Assembly: GCF_932294415.1 (NCBI RefSeq)
Contig: NC_065542.1
Location: 2,993,501-3,057,500, forward strand
From: Quercus robur
Taxonomy: Eukaryota > Streptophyta > Magnoliopsida > Fagales > Fagaceae
Length of the DNA: 64,000 nucleotides
Reading direction: 5' to 3'
Under the pieces are notes generated by a model. That model had not been told where the DNA came from. It worked only from the letters and a program-made list of their open reading frames with translations, and made no database searches. Each line of letters starts with the position of its first letter. The stretch's first letter is position 1. The translations under genes and the position numbers were made by a program. This document shows, one piece after another, positions 36,995-50,460 of this stretch.

Positions 36995-37012
36995 TATATA
37001 AATAACCAATCC
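36995..37012 (+). promoter_or_regulatory. TATA box candidate for the LHT transporter
   Basis: TATATAAATA at 36995-37004 is followed by CCAAT (37007) and then by an unusual tandem-repeat leader ending at a splice donor at 37270. Spacing fits a start of transcription near 37030. Confidence 0.5.
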
Positions 37013-37029
37013 GTGTTTATATATACCTT

Positions 37030-37269
37030 AATATTCATCTTCCTCTTTTATATTTATTTAATGGAGTGAGACGTTTAAGATTCTTATAAAAGACCCTTTA
37101 CATTCACGAGCTAGGATTGCTCGTGATTACTTTCTCCTAGCTTTTGGCTGTGAGTATAGACTCTACGAAAGAAGAAGAAGCTTTTGGCTGTGAATATAGA
37201 CTCTCTGAAAGAAGAAGAAGAGGCTGTGAATATCGTATAGACTCTCTGAAAGAAGAGGAAGTAGAAGAG
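37030..37269 (+). other. Noncoding first exon of the LHT gene with 3 tandem leader repeats
   Basis: Three imperfect copies of about 40 bases (core 'ggctgtgaatatagactctc' plus a GAA-rich tail) lie at about 37145, 37182 and 37222. A GT donor at 37270 pairs in phase with the acceptor before 38480. No in-frame ATG is seen in it. Confidence 0.5.
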
Positions 37270-38486
37270 GTACATTCTACGAGTCAATTTTATTTATTTT
37301 TTATGCCGTAGTACATAATGATATTATACATATGGATCGATAAATCAATTTATCAAGAAAAGAAATTAGAAAGAAAAGAGAAATAATTTTTTTTAACTAT
37401 TAGTTTAGTTATTGCTGAGTATCCACGACTAGTTCAAGTTCTTCATCAAGAGCCACCTGTTAATTTATAGAGTAAGCCCATGTCTTTAGGATATCTTGGA
37501 TGTTGAGCTCTTCTACAAAATCTCCTAATTTTTTCACAAGTTGAGTTGCTATATCATTAGAAGGCAAAATAAAATTATATTTGGACTTATCACAACTCAA
37601 AACAAGAATATTATGAAAATATTGTGAGATTTTGTCGAGTTCTTAAACTTTCTGATATTGAAACTTACACGTGACAAATATTTTTTTTCTCACCTTACTC
37701 TAAATCTTTGCTCCGACTGAGCTTTTTTCGGTACACTTTTGCAGGAAGGATAAGCTTATCTGATTTGTCTTTTTATTGTGGTTGAGATTCCATGACTGAT
37801 TCAAGACCCACAACATTAGGATCTATTAATTGGATACCCCTAAGATCTAATTAACTCAAACTTTTCGTTTTTAAAACCACTGCAGATCATAGTTTCAGAA
37901 ACACTCAACTTATTACTCTCTCAGCAAAGAGTAAGTGCAAAAGGAGAATGTGCAACCACGAGACTTCAATGGTATGTCTTAATATCCATGCACTAAAAAC
38001 ACATACACAAACTAGGTACTATGAATATTTGGTTTTGTTGTTACAAAATTAGTTGTAGTGTAAGGTTACAATTTTACTCAATATCATTTTACGAAGGTGA
38101 ATTTTAACAAATCCACCATTAGATAACATTTTTTTCATATATCCTCTATATTTGTAAAATTTCTAAAAAATTAAAGATTAAAAGTTATATCATCAATAAA
38201 TTGTTTAAATTGTAAATTTTTGCAGTTTAAAATTATACATAAAATATAAACTTATAGATCATATAGTAAATAATATCCGATTGACATAAAATTTGATATG
38301 TGTATTAAGAGTGTAAAAAACATGCAATTCAATTGTTAGATTTTCAAAATATGTAATAATATTTATTTTATTAAGTAAAATTATAGTATTGAGCTATAAC
38401 CAATTTTGTAACTAAACTTTGTCTCTTCCTTAAAGCATATATTGTTACGTTCATGTAATGCTATACAATCTAATTTCAGGAAAACA

Positions 38487-38543
38487 ATGGGAATGCAAGC
38501 GATCAAATGGCTCCTCAGTCTAGGGGAACCGAGCAAGTGGTAG
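38487..38543 (+). CDS. Upstream ORF overlapping the transporter start codon
   Basis: An ATG at 38487 lies 7 bases into the exon that carries the transporter ATG. It is in another frame, encodes [18 protein letters not shown] and stops at 38543, 37 bases past the main start at 38507. Its context (A at -3, G at +4) is stronger than that of the main ATG (C at -3). A scanning ribosome would meet it first, so it could limit transporter synthesis. It is small, and the peptide may not matter. Confidence 0.5.
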   Translation: MGMQAIKWLLSLGEPSKW

Positions 38544-40482
38544 ACCTTAATAGTTGGCTGCCTGTAACTGCATCTAGAAAAGCAAAGTGGTGGTACTCAG
38601 CTTTCCACAATGTTACGGCTATGGTGGGTGCTGGGGTTCTTGGCTTACCCTTTGCACTATCCCAACTTGGCTGGTACGTACTTATTAGCATTTACAAAAC
38701 AAAACCTAATTGAATATTGTGTTATTTTTATATATGTGATTGATCTTGATTAGTCCGATCTCAAAATTTTAAGAGTAAGACTTGGTTGTTATTGTCGTTA
38801 TTGTTGTATTGTGTTACATTTACTTGAACTTATATGTTCTTTGGTTAATTAATTTGTAGGATCCCTGGAATTGTAGCGATTCTTGGTTCATGGTTGATCA
38901 CTTTTTATACGTTGTGGCAACTTGTTGAACTGCATGAAGCGGTGCCTGGAAAGAGGTTTGATAGGTACCCTGAATTGGGAGAGCATGCTTTTGGTCCTAA
39001 ATTAGGGTACTGGATTGTTATGCCTCAGCAAACGTGTGTTCAAGTGGCTTCAACCATAGTGTATTCGGTCACGGGTGGGAAGTCATTGAAGAAGTTCTTT
39101 GATCTGCTGATTCCAAGCGTGGCTGATGTTAGACTAACATATTTCATCCTCTTCTTTTCGTTCCTGCAAGTCTTCATCTCCCAAACCCCTAATTTTAATT
39201 CCTTGAAAGGAATTTCCCTACTTGCTGCAGTGATGTCATTCTGGTACTTTTCGTCCTCCTCTTTTGTATAAGATAACTCATGTATTTGACATATGTATTA
39301 ATCATCTCACAATGTGTAGATTTCATACAGTAGTGGAAGTCACAAAATGTGAGAGAAATGATGTATATATTAGATATATAAAATAGTAATTTTTTTTTTA
39401 TATGTTAAATCAATATGCATGCTACATTTTTTTTTTGGTATATATCTAGTGGATGATGAACCACGTTGGTGGGTTCCTCTTGGTAAAAACCTTACGTGAA
39501 TGAAAAGCTTTCACACAAATCTACTCATATGCACAACACAAAGATGAATATCTACTTGCCAATGGCCACACAAGTATAGCCATGTGAAAAGAATATGATC
39601 ATGTGGAAAGAGTCTATTTTAAGATTAGGATTTCATTTTATATTTTATATTTTGTATTTAATAATATACATAGTTTTATATTATTTAAAATTTTGAATAA
39701 TACGACATTAGATACACATCAGATTTATAATATTTAATATAAATTACAGAATAGATCTATTTGAAATAGCTTTTTGACAAGGCATGTGCACATGTACAAT
39801 ATAATTTATAGCTTAATACTTAATTGAATGATTAATTTTCTTTTTGTATTTAACTTACTAAACAAAATGTAAATCAGATTGTGTTTACTTACACAAAACA
39901 AAAGTTTTAAAAGAGATTGTGTAAATTGTTGCAGTTATTCAATGGTGGCTTTTATAGCATCAACCATTAGGGGTAGTCATCACCATCCAGCAACATATGG
40001 AGTTCGATCTCACACAACTGCTGGCCAAATCTTTGATGTTCTAAATGGTATTGGAACCATAGCATTTGCATATGCTGGTCACAGTGTGGTTTTAGAGATT
40101 CAGGCTACAATCCCTTCAACTCAAAAGAACACATCCAAGAAGCCCATGTGGAAAGGTTGCGTGGTGGCTTATATCATTGTAGCCCTTTGCTATTTAGCAG
40201 TCTCTATCTCTGGGTTCTGGGCTTTTGGCAACGTTGTTGAAGATGATATTCTCATTTCACTTGAACAACCCCGTTGGCTTATTGCCATTGCAAACTTTAT
40301 GGTGTTTTTACATGTTATAGGAAGCTATCAGGTATGTCTTATAAATTGATGTGTTACTAATTAATAATTATAAAACATTTATATTTATTATGTTGATAAA
40401 GTGGTACTCTAAAATTGGTATTGGTTTTAGTATTTTTCCAAAATAATAAAACTCGACAATTTTTTTTTTTTTTTAACAATTG

Positions 40483-40516
<34 letters not shown>

Positions 40517-41632
40517 AAAGCAGTACCAATAATATGTTTATCTAAAAGTGAAATTGTTTCAATCAAAACATATCATCTCAACCAAAAAAAAAGGGGGGGG
40601 GGGAGGGTTATCATAAATTTTGTATCTGCCCAAATGCTATTACTTTTCCCATTATAGAAAGAAAAGGAAAAGCTAAAAAAAGGTGGTTAAGAATGATTTA
40701 GGGGCCGTTTGGTACCGTTGTTCTAATAACGTTATTTATATTTTTTGGAAATACGTGTAGGTAAAAAAGTGTGTGAAAATGCGTGTAATATTATTTAAAA
40801 ACTAAAAACATATGTTTAAACACATATACCAAAATGGCCCTTTAAAATGATAAACAAAGATGTAGTAAATATTGTTGTTTCCCTTACCTTTTTCAGGTTT
40901 TTGCTATGCCTGTATTCGACATGCTTGAGTCATGTTTGGTGCAAAAGTTACATTTCACTCCTGGACGAGCCCTACGCCTCGCTGGTCGTAGCACATACGT
41001 AGGTAAGTATGGTTAATTAATGTTGTTCTTTATGATTTTGCATTTTGGTACCAAAAAAATAAATGAATAAAAACTTTGTAGAGATTTTCTTTCTTTATAT
41101 ATCACTATTGATGACTGATTCATATTGTGAATTTTATAACAGCCATAACAGGCTTCATTGCATTGTGTATTCCATTCTTTGGAGGATTGTTGGGGTTCTT
41201 TGGAGGACTAGTGTTTGCCTCAACCTCATACTTTGTAAGTTTATAATACACTATATATCCTTTTTCAACTTTGAAAAAAGGAAAAAAAAAAAAATTGAAA
41301 CCAAAATTATATACTGATAGTAACTTTTGTAACTTCTCAATGCAGACCCCTTGTATCATTTGGCTTGTCTTAAAAAAACCAAATAGATGGAGCTTTCATT
41401 GGATTGCATCTTGGGTAAGCTTAATTCCATTTAAAACTTTAATCTATTCATACTTTATTATTCCATTATTCAAAACTAGTAATGGGTATTTCTTTGTTTG
41501 TAACTAATTTAACATATTTGTGTTTAATTTCAGATTTCGATCATCATCGGAGTTTTGATAGCAGTCCTTGCACCCATAGGAGGAATACGGCAAATTATCA
41601 TCTCTGCCAAAACCTACAAGTTTTTTTCATAA
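38507..41632 (+). CDS. LHT: Lysine-histidine-transporter-like amino acid permease (AAAP family)
   Basis: Seven coding exons: 38507-38673, 38860-39243, 39935-40331, 40897-41002, 41143-41234, 41346-41414, 41534-41632; 437 residues, the usual length for LHT proteins. The sequence keeps the family's hallmarks: [95 protein letters not shown] and the end KTYKFFS. About ten hydrophobic segments indicate a plasma-membrane H+/amino-acid symporter. Substrates of LHTs range from Lys/His to broad neutral and acidic amino acids and ACC, so specificity is not called. The ATG is the first in-frame one after the leader splice. An overlapping upstream ORF may reduce translation. Confidence 0.95.
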
Positions 41633-43388
41633 ATCATTAGATAAATGTAGAACTTAACAACTTTTGTGTCACTAGATTTAATTATTATCCTTTCATCCAA
41701 AACCTACAATATCATTTTATTATAATTGTTTTGACATGTAGAACTTATTAACTTATTGTATTTGTTAAGGTGGATTTCAGAATTTATCCACTCAAATTTT
41801 TGCTAAGGTGGATTTCAGAATGTATCCGCTCACATTTCAGAATTTTAATCAAGGATATTATGATAGTCTCTCTCTTGTAGTATTTTATTTCACTTGAAAT
41901 TTCTGTGAAGATTTGCTCGAGTAATTGTTTTTTTCCCAACCTTTTATGTGTGATTTGTGTGTTCTTGTGCTTTATCTAAGAATGTTAGTCATGCACAAAC
42001 CTATGGACATGAAGGAGGCATATGCCATGAACTGAGTAAGTTCCTTGAAACAGCAACAAGCTATATACTACCTTATTGTGGTGCATGCATAGTCGTGTTG
42101 GTTGAATGGCAATGTAGTGGTTTTGTAAAGGTGATGGACTCTTTGTAATGGCTTGGTAGATTAGACGCCATGTGTATGCTGTGGTGTGGTCAACATGTGC
42201 AATAAGTAAGGCACAATAGTCTTTTACCGTGGGCTTGGCCAGTGGCTTATTGTTGGGTTTTAGCTTGTGTGGCTGGGTTGCATGTAGGTAGCGATGTGTT
42301 GTGTAAGCTGTGTGGGTTGTGTTGATTAGATTTGGACTTTGGAGATGGGATTGACATGAGCCAAGCCCTCCAAGGTTGAGTTTTTAGGCATTTACTCAGG
42401 TTGTCAAGTGTATTTGCAAGATTTGTGATGGGCTGGAACATGCGCACAAGTAGTGCTATGTTAAAACATGAAAAAGTGCCAAGACAAACAGGCACTTCCA
42501 AGATTGTGGTAACAAGTCTAGGTGTAGTTACTTAGCAAGCAACCACTGCACCAACTATTTCGTGTATGTTTACTTTAATCTATTAGATGTGTCAACGTGT
42601 AAAAGAGAAAAAACTTAAAAGAGTATACTATGTTGGGAACCATTGTAAAACTCCATTTGTAACCGTTGGTGCTGATCTAAGGCAGGTTTTGTACGAGAAC
42701 TAGGAGTGTCCTTTGTACTTTGTAGTAAAAGTAATAGAGATTGTGTGTTATTCATTAATCTAATTGTGCATGCTTTTGAATTGTATTGTTGATTCATACA
42801 AACGGTTGATTGTTATCTATGTCTGAGAAATCTGCACTGTGACACATACTGCAATTGCGAATACGGTGGCTTGATAGCCTTGATTATAAAACGAAAACAG
42901 CTAGTGTACTTGTCAAACATATTGGTGTTCCAAAATTTGAAAGTAAAAGTGATGCCAAAGGCATAATTTGTATGCAAGGAAAAGAAGAAAACAAGAAACA
43001 ATTAGAGATGGCATTTCATGTTGTACTTCAGAAATATTTTGCTTAATAAAGGTTTACCCCCATTTTATGCTGAATATGAACCATGCTGTTGTCTATCTTT
43101 CATCACTTGGTAACCAACTCAGAAGTAAAGGTTTCAGGTTGCAAGCTCATCATCAAGGAATTGAACAGAGTGTGGCCTATCTTTAATCAATTAGGAACCA
43201 ACTCATCAAGAATTTTATTAACAATGTTTTATTAGTTTAACAAGTGGAGAATTTAAAAAAGAAAAGAAAAAAAGCACTGAAAAATGAAAAAGAAAAGCTA
43301 TTACAGTTTTTATTTTTTCAACTCTTTGTTCATCCAAGGTATACTGAGGGGAGAGAGAGAGGGAGAGAGAGAGAGAGAGAGAGAGTGT
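41633..43388. other. Intergenic between LHT and NDUFAF5-like genes
   Basis: The first ~250 bases are probably transporter 3' UTR. 41780-41840 holds a short direct repeat ('taaggtggatttcagaat'). 41950-42800 is GC-richer, noncoding and TE-like but not assigned. (GA)n at 43353-43384 borders the stop codon of the minus-strand gene. Confidence 0.4.
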
Positions 43389-46300
43389 TCAGTTCCCATT
43401 TCCAAATTTCTTCTGGATATCCTTGAAAGATACAGTGGCAGACCCCCTCCTTTTGGCCTTCTGCTGAGAAGAATGTTCCCTCCACCCTGTCATGAAAATT
43501 ACCTACAACCAAGAGCAGTGTCAAACGTAGTATACGGCCAGGGAAGAGGATTTTACTTTCAGTAGTACTCTACTTCCTAATACGGAAAGAAATAGGAATT
43601 GGAATGCTGGATACTAGTCCACACAGATTTGCATATTTACATTCTATGTTAAGAATAGTAAACTTTTTTTTTTTTTTTTTTTTCCTTTTCCTTTCAAGTA
43701 TTTGAGCATCATTAGAGGTCTAAATTCAATTAACTGCTCCACAAATAACCAAGAAAAATTTGTGCCATGATATATTCCAAGCAAACAATTGTGTACAACA
43801 ATAATGAATGAATACAACTTCTACATTTAAAAATGAGCAAATTTTATAGTTTCCAGGTCACACTGAGAGAGAGAGAGCAGACTCCCTCTGCATCTAGTTT
43901 CCAAGTTTTCCAATAGATAATATGAAAGTCACCAAGCAAAAGAAGCTGTTTTGAAGGTTATGGAAGCTGGGTTTTGGCAGTGGTTACAGAGATCTATCAT
44001 TGGCATAGTGTAACATAAAATAGCCAGTTAATCCTATTTACATAACATGTAGCTGCCCTTAACAAATATATATTGTGTATTAAAAAGACCAAATAGATTC
44101 AATGTGAAAAACTACCCACATTATCAATATGTGGACTGGAAATATTGAACTGTTACCATTCTGTCAAAAATGAAGAGATCTAAATTTTTCCAAAAACAAA
44201 AAGGAAATTGGAGTGCCTTGCATCAAAAGCTTCCAGCAACATGATATATTCCTTTTTGGCTATGCACATATAACATATCTTGTGACTGAGTATATAGAAG
44301 CATAATGATTTAAGAGTACCCAGGAACATTGTTGATGGCAAATATTTTACTAATCACAGACAACTCCTGAGTCTTCATTGGTGCATTCCCTAAATTTTTA
44401 AAGAAAGTGAATCTTGCTTATGTTATTTTAAATATGATCTCACTAATATTGTTTAGCCCTATATGGGATTATTTGTAAATTCCCAAGTTTCATTAGACAT
44501 TAGCAAGGAAAAAAGTCAATGGTGAATAAGTAATCTACTATGTTCACCTGGAAGGTTGCAGGGATGGTGCCATCTTCTGCAGCAAACATTGAGTCATAAA
44601 TAGCTGCAGTTGCCAGTGCTGTTTCTCTGTTTAGCATCTGGTTTCATCAATGAAAACTTCAAATTTCAATTGAGATTTCCAAACTAGCTCATGCTCTGTA
44701 CTTGAGTCATTGGAAAGAAAGGATATTCAGCATTTAACAATTATAAAAACTCTCACATTATTCCTTTGGAGGAGAGCATTAGTTTCACCCATTGAACGCA
44801 AATGTTCTATCAGCTCCAGAGCTACACCAAACAGAAAGAAAAAAGAATATTAAAAAGGAAAAGAAAAGAAAAGGACTAGATAACTATCATTGTAAAGGGT
44901 TTATATTGAAATTAAGTGATAAGCAATAAAAAAAAAGCAGAAAAATATATTTCAAAGACAAAGGTGGATCAAGTACCGGCTTTGTAATTATATTTTAAAT
45001 GTCAGCACTGATATGCAATTCAATGCCACTAATTCCACAACTCAAAAGAACATTGATGAAGAGGATACACTATCTCTTGTGTGCATGCATCATTTTGATG
45101 CCAAACTGGGCTTTACACTGAAGAATGAGTTTTATGCCATTTTCTTTGGTAATATTTCGAGAAAATTATGTTGACCCTCACCAACACTCTTGGACACTCT
45201 ACCCCTCTTGTGAAAATAAATTGCAGGAGCTTGACCACATCTGTGTATCAACTTCCCAGCATTATTCTTTATTATTCATAGGAAAGAAAGCCTTGCCCCC
45301 ACCACAATATTAAATAAAGAGAGCAAGTGAAACATCGTAGTAACATGAAATCAAAAGCTTGAAGCCTTGAACTCATTTGATGCTTGTAGTTCATTTACAA
45401 TAAAGGGTATTTTGGTTAACACCAGTTCATTGACCACTGAATTTGTAAACCAGCAATTAATTTTTGTTCTCAAAGCTCCATTTTTGCTAAATAAACATCA
45501 CAAGAGGATGAAAAAATTCTTACCACTTTGATATTTAACAACGTATTCATCAACATCAACACCTGGCAGGGCAAAGCCAGCCCTAGACAAAAGATTGCCT
45601 GCATCCCGCACCTAAACAAGATAAGCAAAAAATCTGTTGACTGGTTCACAATGTGAAATGGGGCATATAAGTTTGTGTTCATTTCTCAAGAATTTTCAAA
45701 TTAAAATTATTGAAAAAAAATTAATTGTGAGTGGTCATGGAAGCTAAGACAATTAGATAGCAACATTAATCATGAAGAAAAATAAATGCATGGATTCACT
45801 TGAAAAAGAAATAAAAATATACTTTTTTCAATAAAGAAACTGAGACAAATTCTTCAAAAAAAAAAATTTACTTGTGCCAGAGGTGATATTCGTGGACTGA
45901 TGCCTCCTTCACGCTCCATTTGTGCAACAGTGCATGCTATTCTCAGCTCCCTAGTCACAAGTATGAGCAATTAGAAAAATCAACCAGGCATTTCAAGCAT
46001 TGATGTATAATTTTAACTTCAGATAAGTAAATAAAGAAATAAATGAAAAGGAATAGGCAACTTTAAGGTTTCTCCACCAAGAATAGCTCCTAAAAATATG
46101 CCATCTGGCTTCAATGCTAATCTACACTGGCAAAGATAAACATTTGTTAGAAATGAATCCAGCAAGGATCCCTTTATATATATGAAAAGATTAGAATTTG
46201 GGAGGAAAAGATGGCAGGACAACTTTGACTCACACAACGTTTCAAGCCTTTAAGTCAGCTTTATCAAATTTCTGGCTTCCATTATATTCATTGGTACAAG

Positions 46301-49300
46301 GAGAGATACAATATATATATATATACATATATATATTTTTAAGTTGCAAAAAAAAAAAGGTTTTAATTTTCTTTAAAACCACGTAGGTTATTAATAGAAA
46401 TCTGTGTGCACACATGCACATGAACTACTCTTTGTTCAATGCATGTACACACTTTTGATACCTTTGGCGGTCAAATTGCAAAATAAAGAAATACCGGATA
46501 TTCAAAGTTTTTTAATCAATGAAATAAAATAAATCAAGATGAAGACCAACTGATAGCTTTAGAGGCATTTCCAGTGCTTATTATTTTTACAACATGTAAT
46601 CTTTCATATATGTACTTGATCTTTGTGCTTCTGACAACATAAAGAAATAAAACATACAGTACAATGATTAGGCATTTGTTCCAATACAACTTTCCCATTA
46701 TATTAAAGAACTTATTGAGTTTTGCAATCAAAATTCTAATGAATTTGATGCATAATGGACCACTGAAGTTTACACTAAGATCGCATACCTGTATCATGGA
46801 ACCTGGAAGATCATTTGTCCAGTGTAGCCCCAAGCAGCTTAATACCACATCTACAGAACTTCAAACCACAAATACATTCTATATAAGTAAATTAAAAATC
46901 CCTCATTTAGTGTATTGCACATGAATCCATAAAGGGGAAAGAAGAATACGTGCACACCTTTCTTTAAGAGGCAAAAACTCCTCATCGCCAACTATGTAGG
47001 ACGTTTCAATGTTTTCATTGTGCACATCTTTTTCAGTATCCTTACATAGTTTTATCATGTCATATGATGTATCCATCATAATGAGCTTTTCAATGCCACC
47101 TGACATCAGGGAAAGTGTTTATGATATTACAATCTATTAGTGGGAGCATCTTGGAAATAAAAATAACGTACAAGAAGAAGGAAAAAAAAGACAGGTAAAA
47201 CAAAAAACAGCATTGCTGTAATGATCACTAAAAAGACAACAGACCACCTTGCCCTAATTGCACAGGTAGCATCTTCCTCAATAGAGCATTAAAATGTTGT
47301 CCAACAAAAATAAAAATAAAAAACCACTGGACTAATTCCTATGCAATTAAAAGGATAGCCATAATGCAAATTCTAATTCCCATAATTCCATCAAGGCATC
47401 AACTCTAAAGTATCACATCCATTACATCCTAGTCCTTCCTAATTCACATCCCAAATAATTCTTTAATCTTTTAAAGTGATTGCAGACAGCTAATTACACA
47501 GCAACACAGAAAGTAAAAGGTAGATAAATGGTTGGAGGAAAAAAAACGAAACTTTAAATTCTTACCACGACCACCTAACAGACGCCTGACAGCTTCCAAT
47601 GAACCACCCAAACATAATGCTGTTGGAAATGATTTTTTACAATCCTGCAAAAGGCAAACACATAGCCAACATAAACCTAATGAGGAAACAATTCTGAAGT
47701 TATAACAGGCATAAAATATTTAAGACTTGCATTTGAATTCCAAGTAGTAGAAACTCAAACTTTGGAAGTGAAATCAGCATTGCATATTACAAATATTTAC
47801 CCAAACTTGAGAGCTTTGCCCAACAGAAGAACATGTAACCCTTCAGCATTACTGGAGAGAATGGAAAAAGATTAAATTATAAAGATGCTTATTACTACCT
47901 CCAAGCGATCCAACAGATTCTCAGCAACAGCATCAACAAAAGAATCATTTGGACGCATCAACCAAGCAGCTCGATCACGCTGCCACCAAGAAACAACCCA
48001 TGAACAGATACAGCAACAACAATAACAACGGCAACCAAGCCTTAGTCCCAAAAATTTACAGGGCTACTAAAGAATTCAATTATTTCCCTTCTTAGGTGAT
48101 TAACTTTTGTGGACTTCATGTTATAGCTCAAAAACCATCACAAGATTTTCTATTGCAGGCTTTAAAAACTAGATTATCCATTGAAAAGATGGAATCCAAA
48201 TACTGAACCAGACAGAGCCCGAGTAGGATCAATCAAAGGCAAGACAGCAAGAGCGTAGAATTTCAACATGATTAGATCTCCTTCCTTAGTCTTTTCATCC
48301 AAATTTCACTATCTAATTTCTGCAAGTGGCAGAAAGAAGCATCAAATTTTGATAAACCTTAAATGGTGTAGCCTAACCACCTCATTTCTAAAAGATTTGA
48401 CGAAAAGAGTAGCATATAACTTTAAAATGTATTTCTTTCACATCTTAATGTAATAAAATAAGTTCAACTAAAAGATTTATTCAAATTTATGAACAAAAAA
48501 TGGTGAACTCAATTTCTTCATACACATCCCTAACACTTTCTCAAAAATATTTAACTAACACAACATTTTTACCCCAAAAAAAAAAATTTCCTTTCCTTTC
48601 CTTTTAGTTCCCACATTTTCCTTGCAACCAATCAGAACTCACATCTTAATGCAACCCAAAAAAAAAAGTTCAACTAAAAGATACACTCAAATTTATTTAA
48701 AAAAAAAAAATGAAATACAATAAATATTACACTACCTCAAAATTTTTTAACACAACACAGGAAGTTTTCCAAAAAAAAAATCCAACTTCAGAATCCCTAT
48801 CCTTTCTCTCATTTTCCTCACAACCAAACAGAACTCAGTGGCAGACTTCTAAACAATAATTTCCTCAGCCTAACACAACTCACATTAAGCATTATCTTTC
48901 TAGCTTATTCTTAACTACAAAAGAAAATCAAAACAAAACATTTCCTTTCCTTTCCCAAATTTTCCCACAAGCAAACAAAGAAGAACAAAATTTAAAAATA
49001 AAAATAAAAACCCAACAAAAAGGTCTAAACTTTAAAAAACGTTATAAAGTAATTCATTGTTTGGTAAGTAAGTGCTTTTTTTGAATTTTAATTGAATTAC
49101 AAAAATGAATTTTGAAATGGGTAAACAAAACAATGAGTTTAGACAGAGAATTTATAATAATTATAATTATAATTGTTTGTGAACCTGTTTGCGTTTGAGT
49201 TGGCGATCGAAGATATTGACTTTCGAGCTTTGGTTCCCATCTGGGTCTGTGCTGAAAGAACCGGACAACAATATACGGTACGGTTCATTTGTTGTTGTTA

Positions 49301-49364
49301 ATGTTGTTGTTCTTCTCCATAGTGACAATGAGCTTCTCTGGTACATAGATAACAACCCTCTCAT
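43389..49364 (-). CDS. NDUFAF5: NDUFAF5 homolog, mitochondrial complex I assembly factor (At1g22800 type)
   Basis: Eleven exons: 49364-49185, 47979-47899, 47644-47566, 47099-46958, 46858-46789, 46126-46062, 45950-45872, 45611-45524, 44821-44757, 44637-44548, 43502-43389; 350 residues, all in phase. Residues 1-45 are Arg/Ser/Thr-rich without acids, a mitochondrial presequence. Then come [15 protein letters not shown], the class I methyltransferase fold with [15 protein letters not shown] (glycine loop region, about 96-109), [38 protein letters not shown] (about 170-184) and [20 protein letters not shown]. The human protein hydroxylates an Arg of subunit NDUFS7 during early complex I assembly and keeps this fold; the same role is likely here. 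The C-terminal [17 protein letters not shown] tail is plant-like. It diverges from the thioredoxin-fold gene across 1.6 kb. Confidence 0.95.
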
Positions 49365-50021
49365 TTCTTTCTTTCTTTGTTGTTCTTCTCATTCAGTTTT
49401 GTTCTGTTTTTGTTTCTGTTCTTTTTTTTTCTTTTTTACACTTCTAAAAAAATTTTCTTTTTGTTTAAATTTTTTTTTTACAATTAATTAAATTTTTTAA
49501 TTTTTTGAAATAAATTTGACTCTAGATAAGAAAATTATACTTTTTTATGAATTTTTTTTAAATAAACTAATTAAATTTCTGTATTACATTTAACATAAAA
49601 ACTATTAATTTTTTTTAAAATATTTTGTAAATAAACTAAAGAAAACAAACAATTCTCAAACAGATGGTAAATAGAACCTCTAATTTGAAAATTCATATTT
49701 GAGGTTTAGGGTAATAATAAGTACTATCAAAACATTTTAAAGATATTCAGTTATTTACTTTTTTTTTAAGTAAAAAATATTCAATTTATTTCCTAAGAAA
49801 AAAAATATTTAACACTATTTAAAGTTCCTTCTTTTCCAACAGTTCACATACCCAAAAAACAGGAAAGAAAAAAAAGGAAGCACAAGCATTTTACAAACAA
49901 ACTAATTTTAAGATTTAATTTTGCCAAACAGGTTAATTGGGGTGATATTTTATTTTGTTCATTGGAAGTCCATTGTGTCTATAAAATACGTATGACACAT
50001 TTTTTATTCTTACTCTGACAA

Positions 50022-50460
50022 GATGAGCATTGAGGGTGATTTTTGCATGAATGCTCTTAGCAAGAACCTCATAGCACTTGCACCAGTAAATGCAAAATAG
50101 TGCAAAATAGAAAAAGTGTTGAGATATACATATTTTGACCCAAAAAATTCTTATTAGTGGGTGTAAAATTGTGCATAAATACAGAAGTGTTACAGTAACC
50201 GTGCATATATGCACAGTTACTGTAGCTTGTGCATTTAATATTTTAGTATTTTTTGGTAATGTTGGGAATGTGAGAAAAAGGGGTAGTGAGTGAGAAAATA
50301 ATAAAAAATTGTAAAATAATGAATATTTTATTGAATAGATTTGTAAAATAGATACACAGATGTAGGTGTTTTGTAAAAATTGGTGTATAAAATAGAAAAA
50401 ATAAATTTTTTTTAATGCAAAATAAACAGAAAGTTTGTATGAGCTAATGTGGTTGCTATG
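50022..50460. mobile_element. hAT-like MITE candidate around a palindromic core
   Basis: 'tgagcattgaggg' and 'gcatgaatgctctt' at the left and 'agctaatgtggttgct' at the right resemble ends of common plant hAT-type MITEs. The palindrome at 50191-50224 lies inside. Confidence 0.35.
50191..50224. repeat. 34-bp near-perfect palindrome
   Basis: TACAGTAACCGTGCATATAT then GCACAGTTACTGTA. Both arms pair with one mismatched pair, centred on ATAT. Confidence 0.85.

Noticed and set aside
42855-43186. Two overlapping + strand frames of 63-72 residues downstream of the transporter
   Set aside because: No domain, no splice partners, and they overlap the 3' side of the minus-strand NDUFAF5 gene.
49933-50214. 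A 93-residue minus-strand Cys/Ile-rich frame
   Set aside because: Lies in the MITE-like block of the divergent promoter; composition reflects the repeat.
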